A stretch of 64,000 nt of DNA. Source: Vermamoeba vermiformis. Its lineage: Eukaryota > Tubulinea > Echinamoebida. The stretch covers positions 682,001 to 746,000 of the forward strand of contig JBEWZL010000077.1 of the NCBI GenBank assembly GCA_045837725.1. Direction: 5' to 3'. Shown one piece after another: positions 24,720-36,500 of this stretch (positions are counted from its first letter, which is position 1; every line of letters begins with the position of its first letter). The notes beneath the pieces are model-generated. The model worked only from the letters and a program-made list of their open reading frames with translations. It had not been told where the DNA came from and did no database searches. Made by a program: the position numbers and the translations under genes.

Positions 24720-25260
24720 CTTCGAAATAAGATAGGAATTGAGATATTTTAGTGTTGCCTTGTTGTTGTTTGTATTGATTTTTTGTTGATTGAAAAAGAA
24801 ATGCGGATCCAACTCGCCTTTAAGGACGTGATAAACTCAAAAATTTCAACGCGTACCGAAATTTTAATCAAAATCCTAAATTAACTCAGAAAATAATTCC
24901 ACGATCTAATTTATTGTTAAATAAGAAATTCCACTAAACCTTCGTGCGGAATCGGTAAAACTGAAATATTAAAATTCAAATCTACCCAAAATTTTTTTGC
25001 GCTACCGAATAGTATGATATCACGCACAGTATAGGTTATTTTAAATATTTCAGCTTAATTCGCGTTATACAACGGTCGCTTAGCTTACCTTCAACACTAG
25101 ATTCGCTTGGTGGCTTTGACGCTTCCTTGTTTTAATATGACCATTGGACGCGCTTATTAATTATTAGTATAATTCCATTTTGCGTTGTGGTTACGTTCAA
25201 ATTGTTGCAATTTATCATTCAAACAATTCCGCTTTTACGATCACACATCTCGCTTGCACC
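24720..25260. other. Divergent intergenic region, 540 bp
   Basis: AT-rich upstream region shared by the secreted Cys-rich gene and the RasGAP gene. No RNA gene, repeat or convincing exon was found. Confidence 0.4.
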
Positions 25261-28200
25261 ATGGCGAATCCAGTTGCAACACCTCGTGCCAAAGTGGCTA
25301 CTGTGCACGATGTTATATCCGAATCAATTAAACTCATCAACGAGAAGTTGTTCAAGATGGAGATGGTGCTGAAAACTGCGCAAAGCCAAAAAGATATTGA
25401 AGATAATGCACCATTATTTGATGCCTCGAACAAAGTGCACGAGGTAAATAATTATATTAATTATTTACGATTTTAGAAGATATACAACCAAATCTGAAAT
25501 TTTACTAATTTCAATTCGTTCAGGTCCTATTATCGCTTAATATTAAAACAGAAGAAACTAATCAACAAAACCCTTATCAATCTCGCGTTAGGCAGCAACC
25601 GGCACGCGTAGAAGGCGTGATCACATCCTACCGATCAGGTAAACATTTCTCGTGCACAAAAATCCAATATGCTCTTTCTAAATTCTAATTAATATCATCT
25701 TATTAATATTTTAATATAGGCACGAACGTTGTGCTGCGTGATATCAAAAGCATTTTGTCGGTCATGCAAACTCAAGCCCCGAAACAAGAAATTCCAGTAC
25801 TGCAAGAGTGGGCACGCAAGATTAGAGATATATTATTGGTAAGCTCTATATTCCGGCGAGATTTTCTTCAATTTAACGAATTTTGGGTTCCGATCGGGAT
25901 TGGTTTCCGAACCGCGTTTTACGCATCCTTTATGTATCGTACAGCCTAATAATTATCTTAATATGGCCGAAACCCTATTTTGCACGTAATTTTTACGTAT
26001 TTTCAATCGATTGAACGGCCAATTCAAATTACATTGTTATTGCATAGATTGCGATGATTTTCAGATTTGTGTACAAGATTCGCAATATTATGATACGTTA
26101 CTCCTCCATAATAGTATATTGATTTAATATACTGATTTATAGCCCTATTAATTTATGATTCACTCAATTTAATCCCGATCTAGAATTCTCATTTGATATG
26201 TTTACAGTTCACAAATGCAGCTCTTAAATTAAATATGTCGCATAGCTTTTTATATGTTATTCATATATTAGAATTATTATGCAGTTGTTTTAACCGTTTT
26301 TTGCAACAGATCTTGGACGACGCTATCAATGATTTTGAAAGCAGGCAAGGCGTTGATATTACGCGCGTTTGCACTATTAAAGTCAAAGGTACAAATATAC
26401 AACCTTTTGAATTTTAAAGCTATCACTCGTAATGAGTTTTCTCGCGCTAATGTTGTTCTTTTTAATTTTAGTCGCTGAAGCAAAGAATCTTCGAGCAAAA
26501 GATATTACAGGTACGCGGTATATTAATATGCGAGGCTACAAAAGCCCAATTATGAGATTCTGCCACATTAATTTAAATTTATTGCCGAATTTTTATTGTG
26601 CTCCTATTAAATTTTAAAATTCAATCGACTATTGAATATTAATATACAATCTAAATATATCTTATATATCTATTACATCTTCTGAACTAATTTAATCATA
26701 GGCACATCGGATCCTTATTGCATAATATTTGTTGACGAAGAAAAAAAAGCGCGAACTCAAACAATTTACAAATCGTTAAATCCTGCTTGGCTACAAGAAT
26801 ACGAACTGTAAGCGATATTAGATAATAGCCTAGTTCTAACGAAATACTATTTAGAATTGTAACGCCTGAAGCGCGTGAGATCAGTTTTAAAGTTTATGAC
26901 GAAGACACGAACAAAAAAGGTAAACGCCGCTTATATATATTATTATTGCGGATACTATAGTATACAAAATTGCTTGCAGTTCCATAAAAGGAAAATTTTG
27001 CTGCGGATCCACGAAACAAATTTTTTTAAGTCAAATTAATCATTATTGAATTAATAGCCATCAAATATGATAATACTAATCATATATTAATATCAGATGA
27101 TTTTATCGGTCAAGTGATGATTGACGTCGAAGAACTCAAAGACGGATTGCCACACGAACAATGGTTCAATTTGTCACCAAAAGCCAATCGTGGTGAAGGC
27201 AGTGTGCGCCTCATTTTGAAGTATTTGCCCGTAGCCGTTGATAATCTCGTTGTGCAAGGTAATTTTAGAGCGAAAACAATTGAAATTTTTTTAGCTACCT
27301 GGATCTGCGGAATTCGCCAAAGCCTCGTCCTATTTATTTTTGTCCCAAAATAATCCGTAATTTAATTTAATGTTATATATAACGCAATTAATTAATCGGC
27401 TGTTAGAACGGATCCAAATTTTTCGTTAACTACCAAAATCATTCTAGCTACGGCTCACCATGCAAAATTTCAGTAAAATTAGAACTGATAACCAATTGAT
27501 AGATGCTTTATTTAATAGCTCTAATGCCTCGTTATTTTCAATAGTATTGTCCGCGTCCAAATTGGGCGGACCAGAATTCAAAGGCACGATGGATGCAATG
27601 TGCAAGTTGTGGATTGGCAATCCATCGGACAAATCAAAGGGTCAAACTTATTCCACGACGACGATTAAGAACACTATTAATCCGATTTGGGCTGAAAGTT
27701 TTGCCTTCAAGCTGTAAGTCAAAGAAAAAAATTTGGTCTATTTTTCGCCGAAATATTTCTAGATTAATATCTGATTAGAAACCCTCTTTTGTTGCTTCGA
27801 GAATACTAATGCGATAATATACAATCGATTTAAATTTAATTTTTTTGTCGTTCAGGGATCCAGAACAATTATCGAACGATAAATTGCTTCTTATTGTCCG
27901 ATTATACAACGAAAACAAGAGCGGATTATTAGGATTACTAGGCGGAAATACTAAGAAAAAGAAACGAAGTTTTTTGGGTCAGATCAGCATTCCTCTGACG
28001 AACATTGTCAGTGACGCAGCAACTGACTCGCATTGGGACCAATCATTTAGACTGTACCCCAAGCCTTCTAAAGAGAAAGAGCTGGGCATGATTCGTTTGT
28101 TGATGCGTTACACTGAAGAGCGGATCTTCCCTGACTACCACTACGATCAATTCTTTGAGGTACGTTTGACCCTTTATCCGCAATATCGCTTCTTTATATT

Positions 28201-30160
28201 ATACGAATATCAATGAAAACTGTCTTTGATAATATATCCGTAGCATTTAATGAAAATGTAATAGTCGTTTAAAATTCATTCTAAGATCTTAATAATATTG
28301 TTAATTCGGATAAAATTGTTACGATAACATACTTAGCTGTAAATTATATAGTCGATTTTCTTCTATTTGATGTGATATACCATGTACTTACGATAAGTTT
28401 TTGTCGCTTTATCTAATTTGGTATTTCAGCTCCTGTCCAACGACAGCGAATACTTTTTGGATCTGTTGAACAAACTAGCGCCCAACACGAGCGAAAAGAA
28501 AATTATTCTCAAATCAGTTGTCGCGGCGTTTGAATCTAAAGGCGCTGCTGGCAGATTGATCGATCGACTCTCATTTGCGGAAATTGATAAATTACGTAAG
28601 TCATCCTTAAGGGGGGGGTTTTAACTTGACAAAAACCTACTTTCCATATTTGGCAAATTTTGATTGCACGTGAAAAATTTTGATCGATCCAACCCGAATT
28701 TTTTTCAAATCAGAACGGACTCTACGTCATATACTTATTTAGTTATTATTACTAACGGTATATTTTGCAAATAGCCTCAGCAGACGTGTTATTCAGAGCC
28801 AATTCCGTGGCGTCAATTTGCCTCGACTCGTACTTGAAAATCACTTGCGTGCATTTACTCGACAAGACATTCAGGCAATTAATTCGCGAAGTTTCAAAGT
28901 CGAAAAAGGCTTGGGAGGTACGACACACAAACAATATATGCCAAATAAGGAAATTCCATTTTAACTGGATTATTTTAAGGTGGATCCGAGCAAAACTAAA
29001 GCTAGTTCGAGCGATATTAAGAAGAACGGTGTTACGTTAATAGAGAAAGTTAAACAAATATGGCAATACATTCAAGACACCGTTGATGAAATTCCCGTGT
29101 AAGTAGACGTTTTCAAAACCTCGTTCACTGAACCAACCGTTCATGAACGCATCGGACATCTAATCTTTGCAACTATTTTTGTTCACGTCGATTCTGATTG
29201 GCTGTTATTTTTAGTTCTGTACGTGAAGTGTTCCGTACGCTACAACAACGCGTCAAAGCCAAGTGGCCCGAGTCCAAGAACGCACGATTTTCAGCGGTCA
29301 GTGGCTTCATATTCTTAAGATTTTATTGTGCGGCTGTATTAGGACCTCAGCTGTTCAATATTACTGACGGTAAGTACCCAGATCTCGATCTGAAATTTTG
29401 GAATATTTCATTTGGTTTTACGGGATTACTTTGCAATTATTTTTGGGATGAATTTTGTATTAATAAGGGTATTTTATTATAGAACCTGCCGATGAAGAGG
29501 GCAACAGAAATTTGACGTTAATTTCCAAGATTTTAATGTCGTTAGCGAACTTGGCGAGCTTTGACGTGAAAGACAATTACCTCGCTGAACACACTGCTGC
29601 ATTTTTCGAAGAAAATATTCCTAAAATGCGACAGTACCTTGATACTGCTGCTGTAAGTACCATACCAAAATATTTTTCGCGGATCTTGTACCACATCCAC
29701 GATCACGTTTAATTTACATTTTACTCGTAGTAATATTAATACTATACTCGTTATTATATCGAATACAATAGTATTAATATCACTATTTGGTAATAGATCC
29801 ACCGAAATTTTATAAATTTTCGTTCGAGCTTAATACTTTAAATCAATCTTTATTATTGCATGTGGCAAATTTTAATGTACAAATTTTTAGACTATCCCAG
29901 CTAAGCCAGTGGCAGTTCCACGAGTGCCGATTTACTGGGGCAAAGAAATGGCGCACATTCAAGATTTCTTGTCGCAGAACAGCGCTAAGATCAACGAACT
30001 CAAAGCAGCGAGCAAAAATGAAAATGAAGTTAATTTCTTGGAAAAGATGTTAGCAGAGCTTGATTACTTTGAAGATCTGCTGTCAAAACACGATGACGCG
30101 CCACAACGCAATTACGCACATGTTGGAACGATTCATCATGCGGAGATCAAGAAAGAATAG
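25261..30160 (+). CDS. Ras GTPase-activating protein with two C2 domains
   Basis: About 15 exons encode roughly 900 residues. The start is MANPVATPRAK at 25261. An N-terminal helical region (LFKMEMVLKTAQSQKDIED) precedes C2-A: VAEAKNLRAKDIT, then GTSDPYCIIF, LNPAWLQEYEL and FKVYDEDTNKK, which keep the Asp residues expected to bind calcium. C2-B is FKGTMDAMCKLWIGNP, TIKNTINPIWAESFAF and FLGQISIPLTNIV. The RasGAP domain holds the arginine-finger segment VLFRANSVASICLDSYLKI and the core motif FIFLRFYCAAVLGPQLFNI. A C-terminal helical tail ends HHAEIKKE. The layout matches RASAL/RASA4-type calcium-regulated RasGAPs, which inactivate Ras at the plasma membrane. The upstream intron (about 25839–26310) is the longest and contains no exon I can justify. 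Confidence 0.85.
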
Positions 30161-30441
30161 TTCCATAACATGTATTGTAATAGCAAATAATTTTATTTAT
30201 TGTACTGTAATAAATACAAGTATCAGACGGTATCGAAGATCAACTTACGATCCGGTTGCGAAATGGCCGCATAGCTTGAATACCTCTTGATAAGATGTTT
30301 GGGGAAATATATTTTAATCATCGTTAATATATATATTATCGCTTGTTCTAAACGGCTAAGTTAAAAATCGCGCCCTTTGTTTCTTTTGTTTCAAACAGAA
30401 CCAACAAGCGATCTTTCGTTTCAATAACCCAAAATGCGAAA

Positions 30442-33439
30442 ATGGATTCACGAGGACTTAGAACAACAAAAAAGCCAAAGAAGTTCGATATTCAGAAAGA
30501 AATAAAGATGGCAGCGGAGAATAAAACTAAATCTGTCTCAAAACCAAACAAAAAAAGAAAATTGGAAGATTCAGACGATAATAATTATAATAATTATAAT
30601 AATAACGGCAACAAAAAAAGAAAAACAGATAAATCAGGTGAATCAAGAATTGCAAAAATAGCGGATTTGGCGCCAACCCCGAAAACAAAGCAGGAGACAA
30701 AACAAAAAACTTCGCAACCTAAAAACTATCGCAATAAACAAGGATACGCTACAAAGCATTCTAGAGAAATTAAATCCCAGCGAACTCAACCGAATCCGCG
30801 TAAACATGAAGCCAAAGACGAACCCTGTATGTTTTCAACCTCCTCCATCGGTAGTAAACTAACATATCTTAATCACGGCAGTGCCAAAGATCACATTAGA
30901 AAACAAAGTGCTTACCCGCCCTCTAAAATTCAGTGGTCCTCTTCGCGAACTAGAAAAAGCAGTAGCCACGATCGATGGCGAAAAGTAAGTCATCTCCGCA
31001 CTTCTGTACTAATCCGGGAAAAGAGTAACGCTGCGAGAACTATGCGCAGAGTGGAATATAAGGCCCATGGTGACCGGCATTTCGATGAATCTTCAAAATC
31101 TTCCGTGGAACAGTGCAAGGGACAGGAATGTGCTCAGGTTTGTCGCAGATTTAATAGCCAAGCTAGTAAAAATGGTAAGTGTTATTAATCCAACTACAGG
31201 GGCGCATCATTTAGTCGGTTTAAATCAGATCCAGCTGTGCCACCAAAACATGCAACAAGACACGTTTGCTGAACTACGCAAAATGATTGCCAAAGAAATT
31301 GCTGCAAACAACTCCGACTTTGAAAAGAAGTTCAAACAGCTTTTACCCGATATTGTCACGATTGTCGCGGACTGGGGACAAATGCTAAAAATACCTCCCA
31401 ATGCCTCGGGTCGAGACCAAGACTTCACGAATGTACCGTACGCCGAGCTATTCGAGCCACTCCTTCAAGGTCTCCCCTCGACTCGATGTTCAGCCATGAG
31501 TCTTCCCGTCCCATTTGATAAGTTCAAACGTCTTACCGATGCAAGAAGCTACGTTTTGAAAGACGATCTTGAATTTGTCTACTTCATTCGGGAAGACAGT
31601 CCTGCCAAAGATACGGATGAATATCACAAAGGCTTGCACAAGCTCGTACAACTCATGCGGTGCGCACTGCGGTGTCAAATCCTGCATTTAAAACCGTCAA
31701 ATGAACAGAGAATACTCTACTGCTTTGGCATTCTTACGTCAGGCTACTGTGTACAACTACTGCAAATGCATGTGCGACTTCATTCTGAAACTGACTACGA
31801 AAGCCCAATCTATGAGCTCTGGGTCGAGCCTGAACGCGATCTTGCCAAATTTGGAGAAGACTTTTTAACCAAGTTAATGACGTGGCTAGTTGCTATTCGC
31901 ACTTACCACTTCAGGTTGGAAAACTTACTCAAGTCCTGGACAGCGACGAAAACTTCCACGACTTCTCAAGGTGGAGCGAAATCCAAGCAAAAGGAGGACC
32001 ATGCATCAGCCAACAATAAGCCCAAGAAGGATGAGTCCGTCGATCAAGAAACGCTCAATGCAATTGTCTACGGGTTCAACAACAAAGAGTACAGCGTCCT
32101 ACTCAAGGTAAGTGCTGTGCATTCAATGACAATCTAATGGCCTTATTGCAGAATGCCAAGTACGACAAGCGAGTACTTCTCCTCTGCACGACAGTCAAGC
32201 ACATGCGACTGTTTGTAGTCAAAGTCTATGGTGCTGAATGTAACTACATGTGCGAGGCTGATGTATTGAAAGTGCTTGGACAACATCCTAACGTTTGTGA
32301 ACTTCTCGCTGTAACTACGCTCAAGAGTGAGTCGATAATGCGATCGTACAACACGTATTCAGAACTAATTATTAAATAGCTGGCGATATTCTGACCGTAC
32401 AACCTTACTATGGAGACAGTGACGATTGGTACAACGGCTACGCAAAAAGAGAAAAGTTCCCGTTAGTGTTTCTTCAGCTAGCAAAGGTTCGCATTTCTCA
32501 CCTATTGTCAAACCTCAATACTAACAGCACCTATTGCAGGGTTTATCGCACGTGCACGATTGCGGTGTTATTCACGGCGACATCAAGCCCTTCAACTTCA
32601 TGGTGGACTCGGATTGCAATACACGTATCATTGACTTTGACTTCAGTGCTCGTGTTGACACTGGTAAGCTCTCTTAAATGATTTAAAAAGGTCATGAATT
32701 AATCAACAATAGATGACATGGAAAAGTTTGGTGGAACAGAAGGCTATTTTGCACCTGAGTGGTACGAGCAATACGAAAAAGAGACGGGAGATGCCCCAGT
32801 GACATTCAAGTGTGACATTTGGAGCTTGGCTATTACCGTGTGCCAATGTGTATGTTACAAATAGAGTGTCCATAACTCTTACAGTCTAACTGGTACTTTA
32901 GGCTGGTGTTGAATACGGTCAAATGGTAGATCCGCTTGAACGACGTGCACAAGTTCTTGAGGATATCAAATCTAAATCGTAAGATTACAATGCTGTAACA
33001 TCGATGCTGGCAGTAAGCTAACGTTGTTCTTGTTGACAGATTCCTTTTGTGGCCTGTTAGCAGTTTGATCAAACGAATGCTGGCAATTAATCCAGACAAC
33101 AGACCAACTGCTTTAGAAGTGTTTGATGAGCTAGTAAAAGTGTACGGCAATTGTGGAATTGCTCGAAATGAAGTCAAAAGTGAACGAGCAGTCACTCAAC
33201 AGAACAAGCTTCGCAACGATAAAGAAACAACTGTTCGACAAGTGCCAGCTAACAAAATGTTAGAGACCAACAATAATGGCACTGCGAAGAAGCGTTGTGG
33301 GTATGAAGATAATAACGATGAAAACAGAGACCAACGAAATGGTCACAAGGTTAGACGAGTACCGGCAGCTAACAAGAGAAACAAAGATGCCAAGAATGAT
33401 CGAGGTATTCTAAACGACATCACTAACGTTGTAAAATAA
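30442..33439 (+). CDS. Atypical protein kinase with a long N-terminal region (FunK1-like layout)
   Basis: Exon 1 (30442–30988) encodes a basic, low-complexity start with NLS-like KKRK clusters and an N/Y-repeat (NNYNNYNNNGNK). The main exon from about 31046 adds about 350 residues without a recognised fold (VADWGQMLKIPPNASGRDQD, FIREDSPAKD). The kinase domain follows over six short exons: FVVKVYG (beta-3 lysine), GLSHVHDCGVIHGDIKPFN (HRD changed to HGD, catalytic Asp kept), RIIDFDFSA (DFG changed to DFD, metal Asp kept), GYFAPEWYEQ (APE), CDIWSLAI and a helix-I arginine in NPDNRPTALEV. The glycine-rich loop is not recognisable. A long unknown N-terminal domain before a divergent kinase resembles fungal FunK1 proteins; this is a resemblance, not proof. 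A Lys/Asn-rich tail ends the protein. Confidence 0.7.
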
Positions 33440-33607
33440 CGTTTTATGATGTATTCTTTGTACGAATGACTAGTAAAACCAAATTTGGAGCACGGCACCT
33501 GTCACGAAAGTCTAAATAGTAATACTAACGCATAAAACCGTTCTAAAACTGCATCGGTGATCGGGTACAAAGTGCCAATTTCGGTGTGTAGAATATTCTA
33601 TTTATGG

Positions 33608-35525
33608 CTACAGCAATAGAGTTCCAACAAAAAGCATTACGAACAACAGTGCTTCAAGCCGACTGGCACCAGAGACAGACTCCTCCGTTGGTTGATTAGT
33701 TGGTTCCGACAGCGCTGCTGGACGCTCAGTCTCACGTGTAATTGTCTGCGTGATATATTCGTCAGAATAGCCAACCCAGCCTTCCTCGCCGGTGTATTTC
33801 ACTCGGAATCGAACTCTGGAGAATTGAATGAAATTAATTAATTTTTTCAAAAGCTTCGGTAAAGGTTTTCTTACGAAATACCGCTATAAGACGGATCTTG
33901 CGGCACAGGCACGTCAATGGAGCTAACAAATATTTGTTCGTCGATGCGATCCGTAAAAGAAGCTTCGCCAAAAGTTACAAACTCCTCCATTGGATTAGGC
34001 ACAAAATGAAACGTCGTTGCGCGTTGGAATTCAGCTTTGGAGGTCCAGTAGTATCGTTTGTAAGTCATATTGAACACTGCAAACTCGCCTTTGACGATAA
34101 GTTGCGACTGCAGAATTGGCTTCTCTGAAATGAAATAAATTTAAATTAAATAAAATATGTAGGTATCACGAATAAACGTCGATTTCGTAATTTAAATTGC
34201 AATTTGTGGGATCTGTATGAAAAGGAATTCTTTAAGTTACGAATACTTACCCCAGATTACATTAAAATAAGGTATTACTATTGGCAGACCGTTCCATATA
34301 CCCTCAGAAGCCACCGTAACAGCTAAGCCTCCAGACTTTCCGGTCACGGTAGAAAATCGATGAAAATAGAAAAGCTTATTTGTAGTCACATCGGGCAGTA
34401 CTGCATAGATAAAACCATCTGGAGCTATCGCAAATCTCTCCTGTACGCTTTCACGTAAAAATTACCAGAAATATGCGAAAAGGCTTACAAGTAATTTGGC
34501 GTCAACCAGCAGATCAAATTTTTTCGTAACAGGTTCGAATGTGTAGATTTGATGGTACTCTCCTAATAAAATTTATATTAATAGAAGTTCAAATGATCAG
34601 GGAATTTACCATTTTTAACTGAGCAGTAAAATATAGTTTGGTTCGGATGTGGGATCATGAACTTGATACTCTGATTCGTTAACAGTTCCATAGTGCCATC
34701 GTTTTCTACGATAAGAATATATGAGTATTTAGTAATGACGCGATCATCTGCACTTACCATACACGCGATAAAAATTGGATCCGTCACTGGCGTATAGGTC
34801 AGTCGAAGTGACTGCAACCCGCGTGAAGTTTTCATATGAAGATATCAAGCGAGTAGCATTAGTAACGGCATTAAATGCTCGAAGACCTAATGGACAAGTT
34901 AGAACAAAAAATTCTTCGTATTCGCATCTCGAAATTTACCATCGCTATCGGCAATAATAATCTCCACTTCGTTGTTTTTTGTACGAACTGCTATATTATT
35001 TTCAACAACGGACACGTTGTTACTAAACGGCTCGCCAACAAGTCTCTCAATTTCAACTGAACAGATTCGTTGGAGCTTACAAAAATTCTGCCTAAATTAA
35101 TCGTAGTACGTACGTGCTCCCCGCAGCAAAAAAGAACTCTTGGTAGGCAACAATTGATAGCTTCGTCTCATGTCCATGACGGCGTAAAACAGCCCATCTT
35201 CAGGCCGAAAAACAGCTGCTGTGTAGCCTCTCATCCCCAAATCCTGAGAAAATTCTATTTACGATTGTTATTTAATAGCAATAATAGATTAAAGAGTTTA
35301 TCTATTACCTCTCGAGGTGAGCTGGTTTATACCCAGATCTATGTTCAATCGGAAAACCTTAGAACCACAGCAATCGCGGTTGGTACTATCTACCCATATA
35401 AATCTTTGACATACTATTGAAATGATTTGTAATTAACGAGATTGTTGGATTCAGATCCAGATTTGCTTACCGAAGCACTCTGCAAAAAATAGAATTGAAA
35501 GCAATGCGATATTAAGCCTCGACAT
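33608..35525 (-). CDS. Secreted protein with signal peptide and GPI-type C-terminal tail, function unknown
   Basis: Ten or so short exons encode about 480 residues. Exon 1 (35525–about 35471) is a signal peptide, MSRLNIALLSILFFAECFG. Following segments include FIWVDSTNRDCCGSKVFRLN, RGYTAAVFRPEDGLFYAVMD, GSNFYRVY, FMIPHPNQTIFYCSVKNG and RFAIAPDGFIYAVLPD. Several of these look like beta-propeller-type strands (GLFYAV, GFIYAVLPD), but no family can be named. N-glycosylation sequons are frequent. The C-terminus has a Ser/Thr/Pro spacer (PTNQPTEESVSGAS) and a hydrophobic end (LEALLFVMLFVGTLLL), the usual GPI-addition layout. It is convergent with the kinase gene, 168 bp apart. Confidence 0.6.
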
Positions 35526-35851
35526 CTGTGCAATAGCTTCTTCAGGGGTGATTTAACGTATAATCGACGGAGATTCTCAAACCGATTTATGCTGTCAGGA
35601 TTCTCAACATTTTCTGCGCACAAACTGCTGATATTTCAATTTAGGTCCTGTTCGAGTACACACGTACCTATTGATTCACTAATTAATTGATTGTTGGTAT
35701 TTCTTCACTTATCACCATAAACTTACAACCAGGATCCGGGATGTTTTGTGGATCGACATTTCAGTGAAACTAAAGTATTGACGCCTAAATGTGATTCGGA
35801 GGTCTATTCGCATTGTCTGGTAATTGTAGTATTTTCTTGCAAGTATCTGCT
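35526..35851. other. Intergenic, 326 bp
   Basis: Upstream region of the secreted GPI-type gene and downstream region of the tail-like ORF at 35852. Nothing recognisable apart from isolated splice-like sites. Confidence 0.35.
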
Positions 35852-36118
35852 TTATAGTGTGTAACTCATGTGGTACAAGATCCACCACGCGTTCAGTACA
35901 AAGAGTACTGCCACTAATCGACTAGCAGACGATGCTTGGTCCTTGGTTGGTGCGCGAATAGTCCCATCATTTTGTATCAGAGGAGCACTATCCGATAATA
36001 TAACGGAGCTGGCAGGTGGATCCGTCGGCGGATTTGAAGGTTGATCGCCTTGAACGATATCTGTAGATATTTGCCGCAACACCAGCAACTCTTCTTCTAC
36101 AAGCTCGGTATTTGTCAC
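35852..36118 (-). pseudogene. Orphan ORF with a GPI-type C-terminus, possible remnant of a surface-protein gene
   Basis: An open frame of about 88 codons without a good ATG (its first usable codon is GTG). An in-frame stop lies shortly upstream, so it cannot be extended by simple reading. Its end, Ser-rich spacer then SASRLVAVLFVLNAWWILYH, parallels the GASRLEALLFVMLFVG end of the neighbouring secreted gene on the same strand. The region before the tail is Pro/Asp-rich (NPPTDPPASS). Best explained as the last exon of a decayed or partly duplicated paralogue; it could instead be the end exon of an unrecognised gene whose upstream exons I cannot identify. Confidence 0.35.
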
Positions 36119-36282
36119 CGCGCGTGAATTTATCCATCATGATGTCTTGTTGTTGCTTCTGTCAGAGTAAACCTAAAATTTCGTTAAAAACGATCTGTAA
36201 TAAAAGTGATAATTTTGTGCTCGTGGGTGCTCGGCCAAGGCTTGAGGGAGTACAAGCAGAAGGCTGTTGCGCAGCAAAAAAG

Positions 36283-36500
36283 CAAAAAAGAAATTGCGCC
36301 CGACGGGACTTGAACCCGCAGCCTCCTGGTTCGTAGCCAGACACTCTACCACTTGAGCCACGAGCGCTTCTTGATTTTGCTCGATAAGACTTTCTGGACC
36401 CCATTCGCTAAAGCCACAAAAAGGTCTCGTTCGCTGCCCAAGTCTTATTTATTCTTCTTGTCAATCTTCAGGGTCTCAGGACGTTTGCCACGGATAATTT
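36283..36500. repeat. Duplicated block, source copy (FMO 3' end + tRNA-Arg)
   Basis: About 218 bp, nearly identical to 41012–41232. It includes the A-rich leader next to the tRNA, the whole tRNA, the 78-bp spacer and the last roughly 18 codons of the monooxygenase. Differences are few and lie mainly in the spacer and coding tail. Both copies have the same orientation and are about 4.7 kb apart. Confidence 0.88.
36296..36367 (-). tRNA. tRNA-Arg (anticodon ACG), copy 1
   Basis: A 72-nt intronless cloverleaf. The acceptor GCGCTCG pairs with CGGGCGC. The anticodon stem TCTGG/CCAGG flanks the loop CTACGAA, giving anticodon ACG (A34 presumably edited to inosine). The T arm is GCGGG-TTCAAGT-CCCGT and the D arm contains GGTAGA. 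It lies 78 bp downstream of the monooxygenase stop codon, on the same strand. The gene and flanks recur at 41012–41232. Confidence 0.93.

Noticed and set aside
31166-31255. Possible intron within the main exon of the kinase N-terminal region (GTAAGT at about 31175)
   Set aside because: The frame stays open without splicing and no strong reason favours removal; left unresolved as continuous coding.
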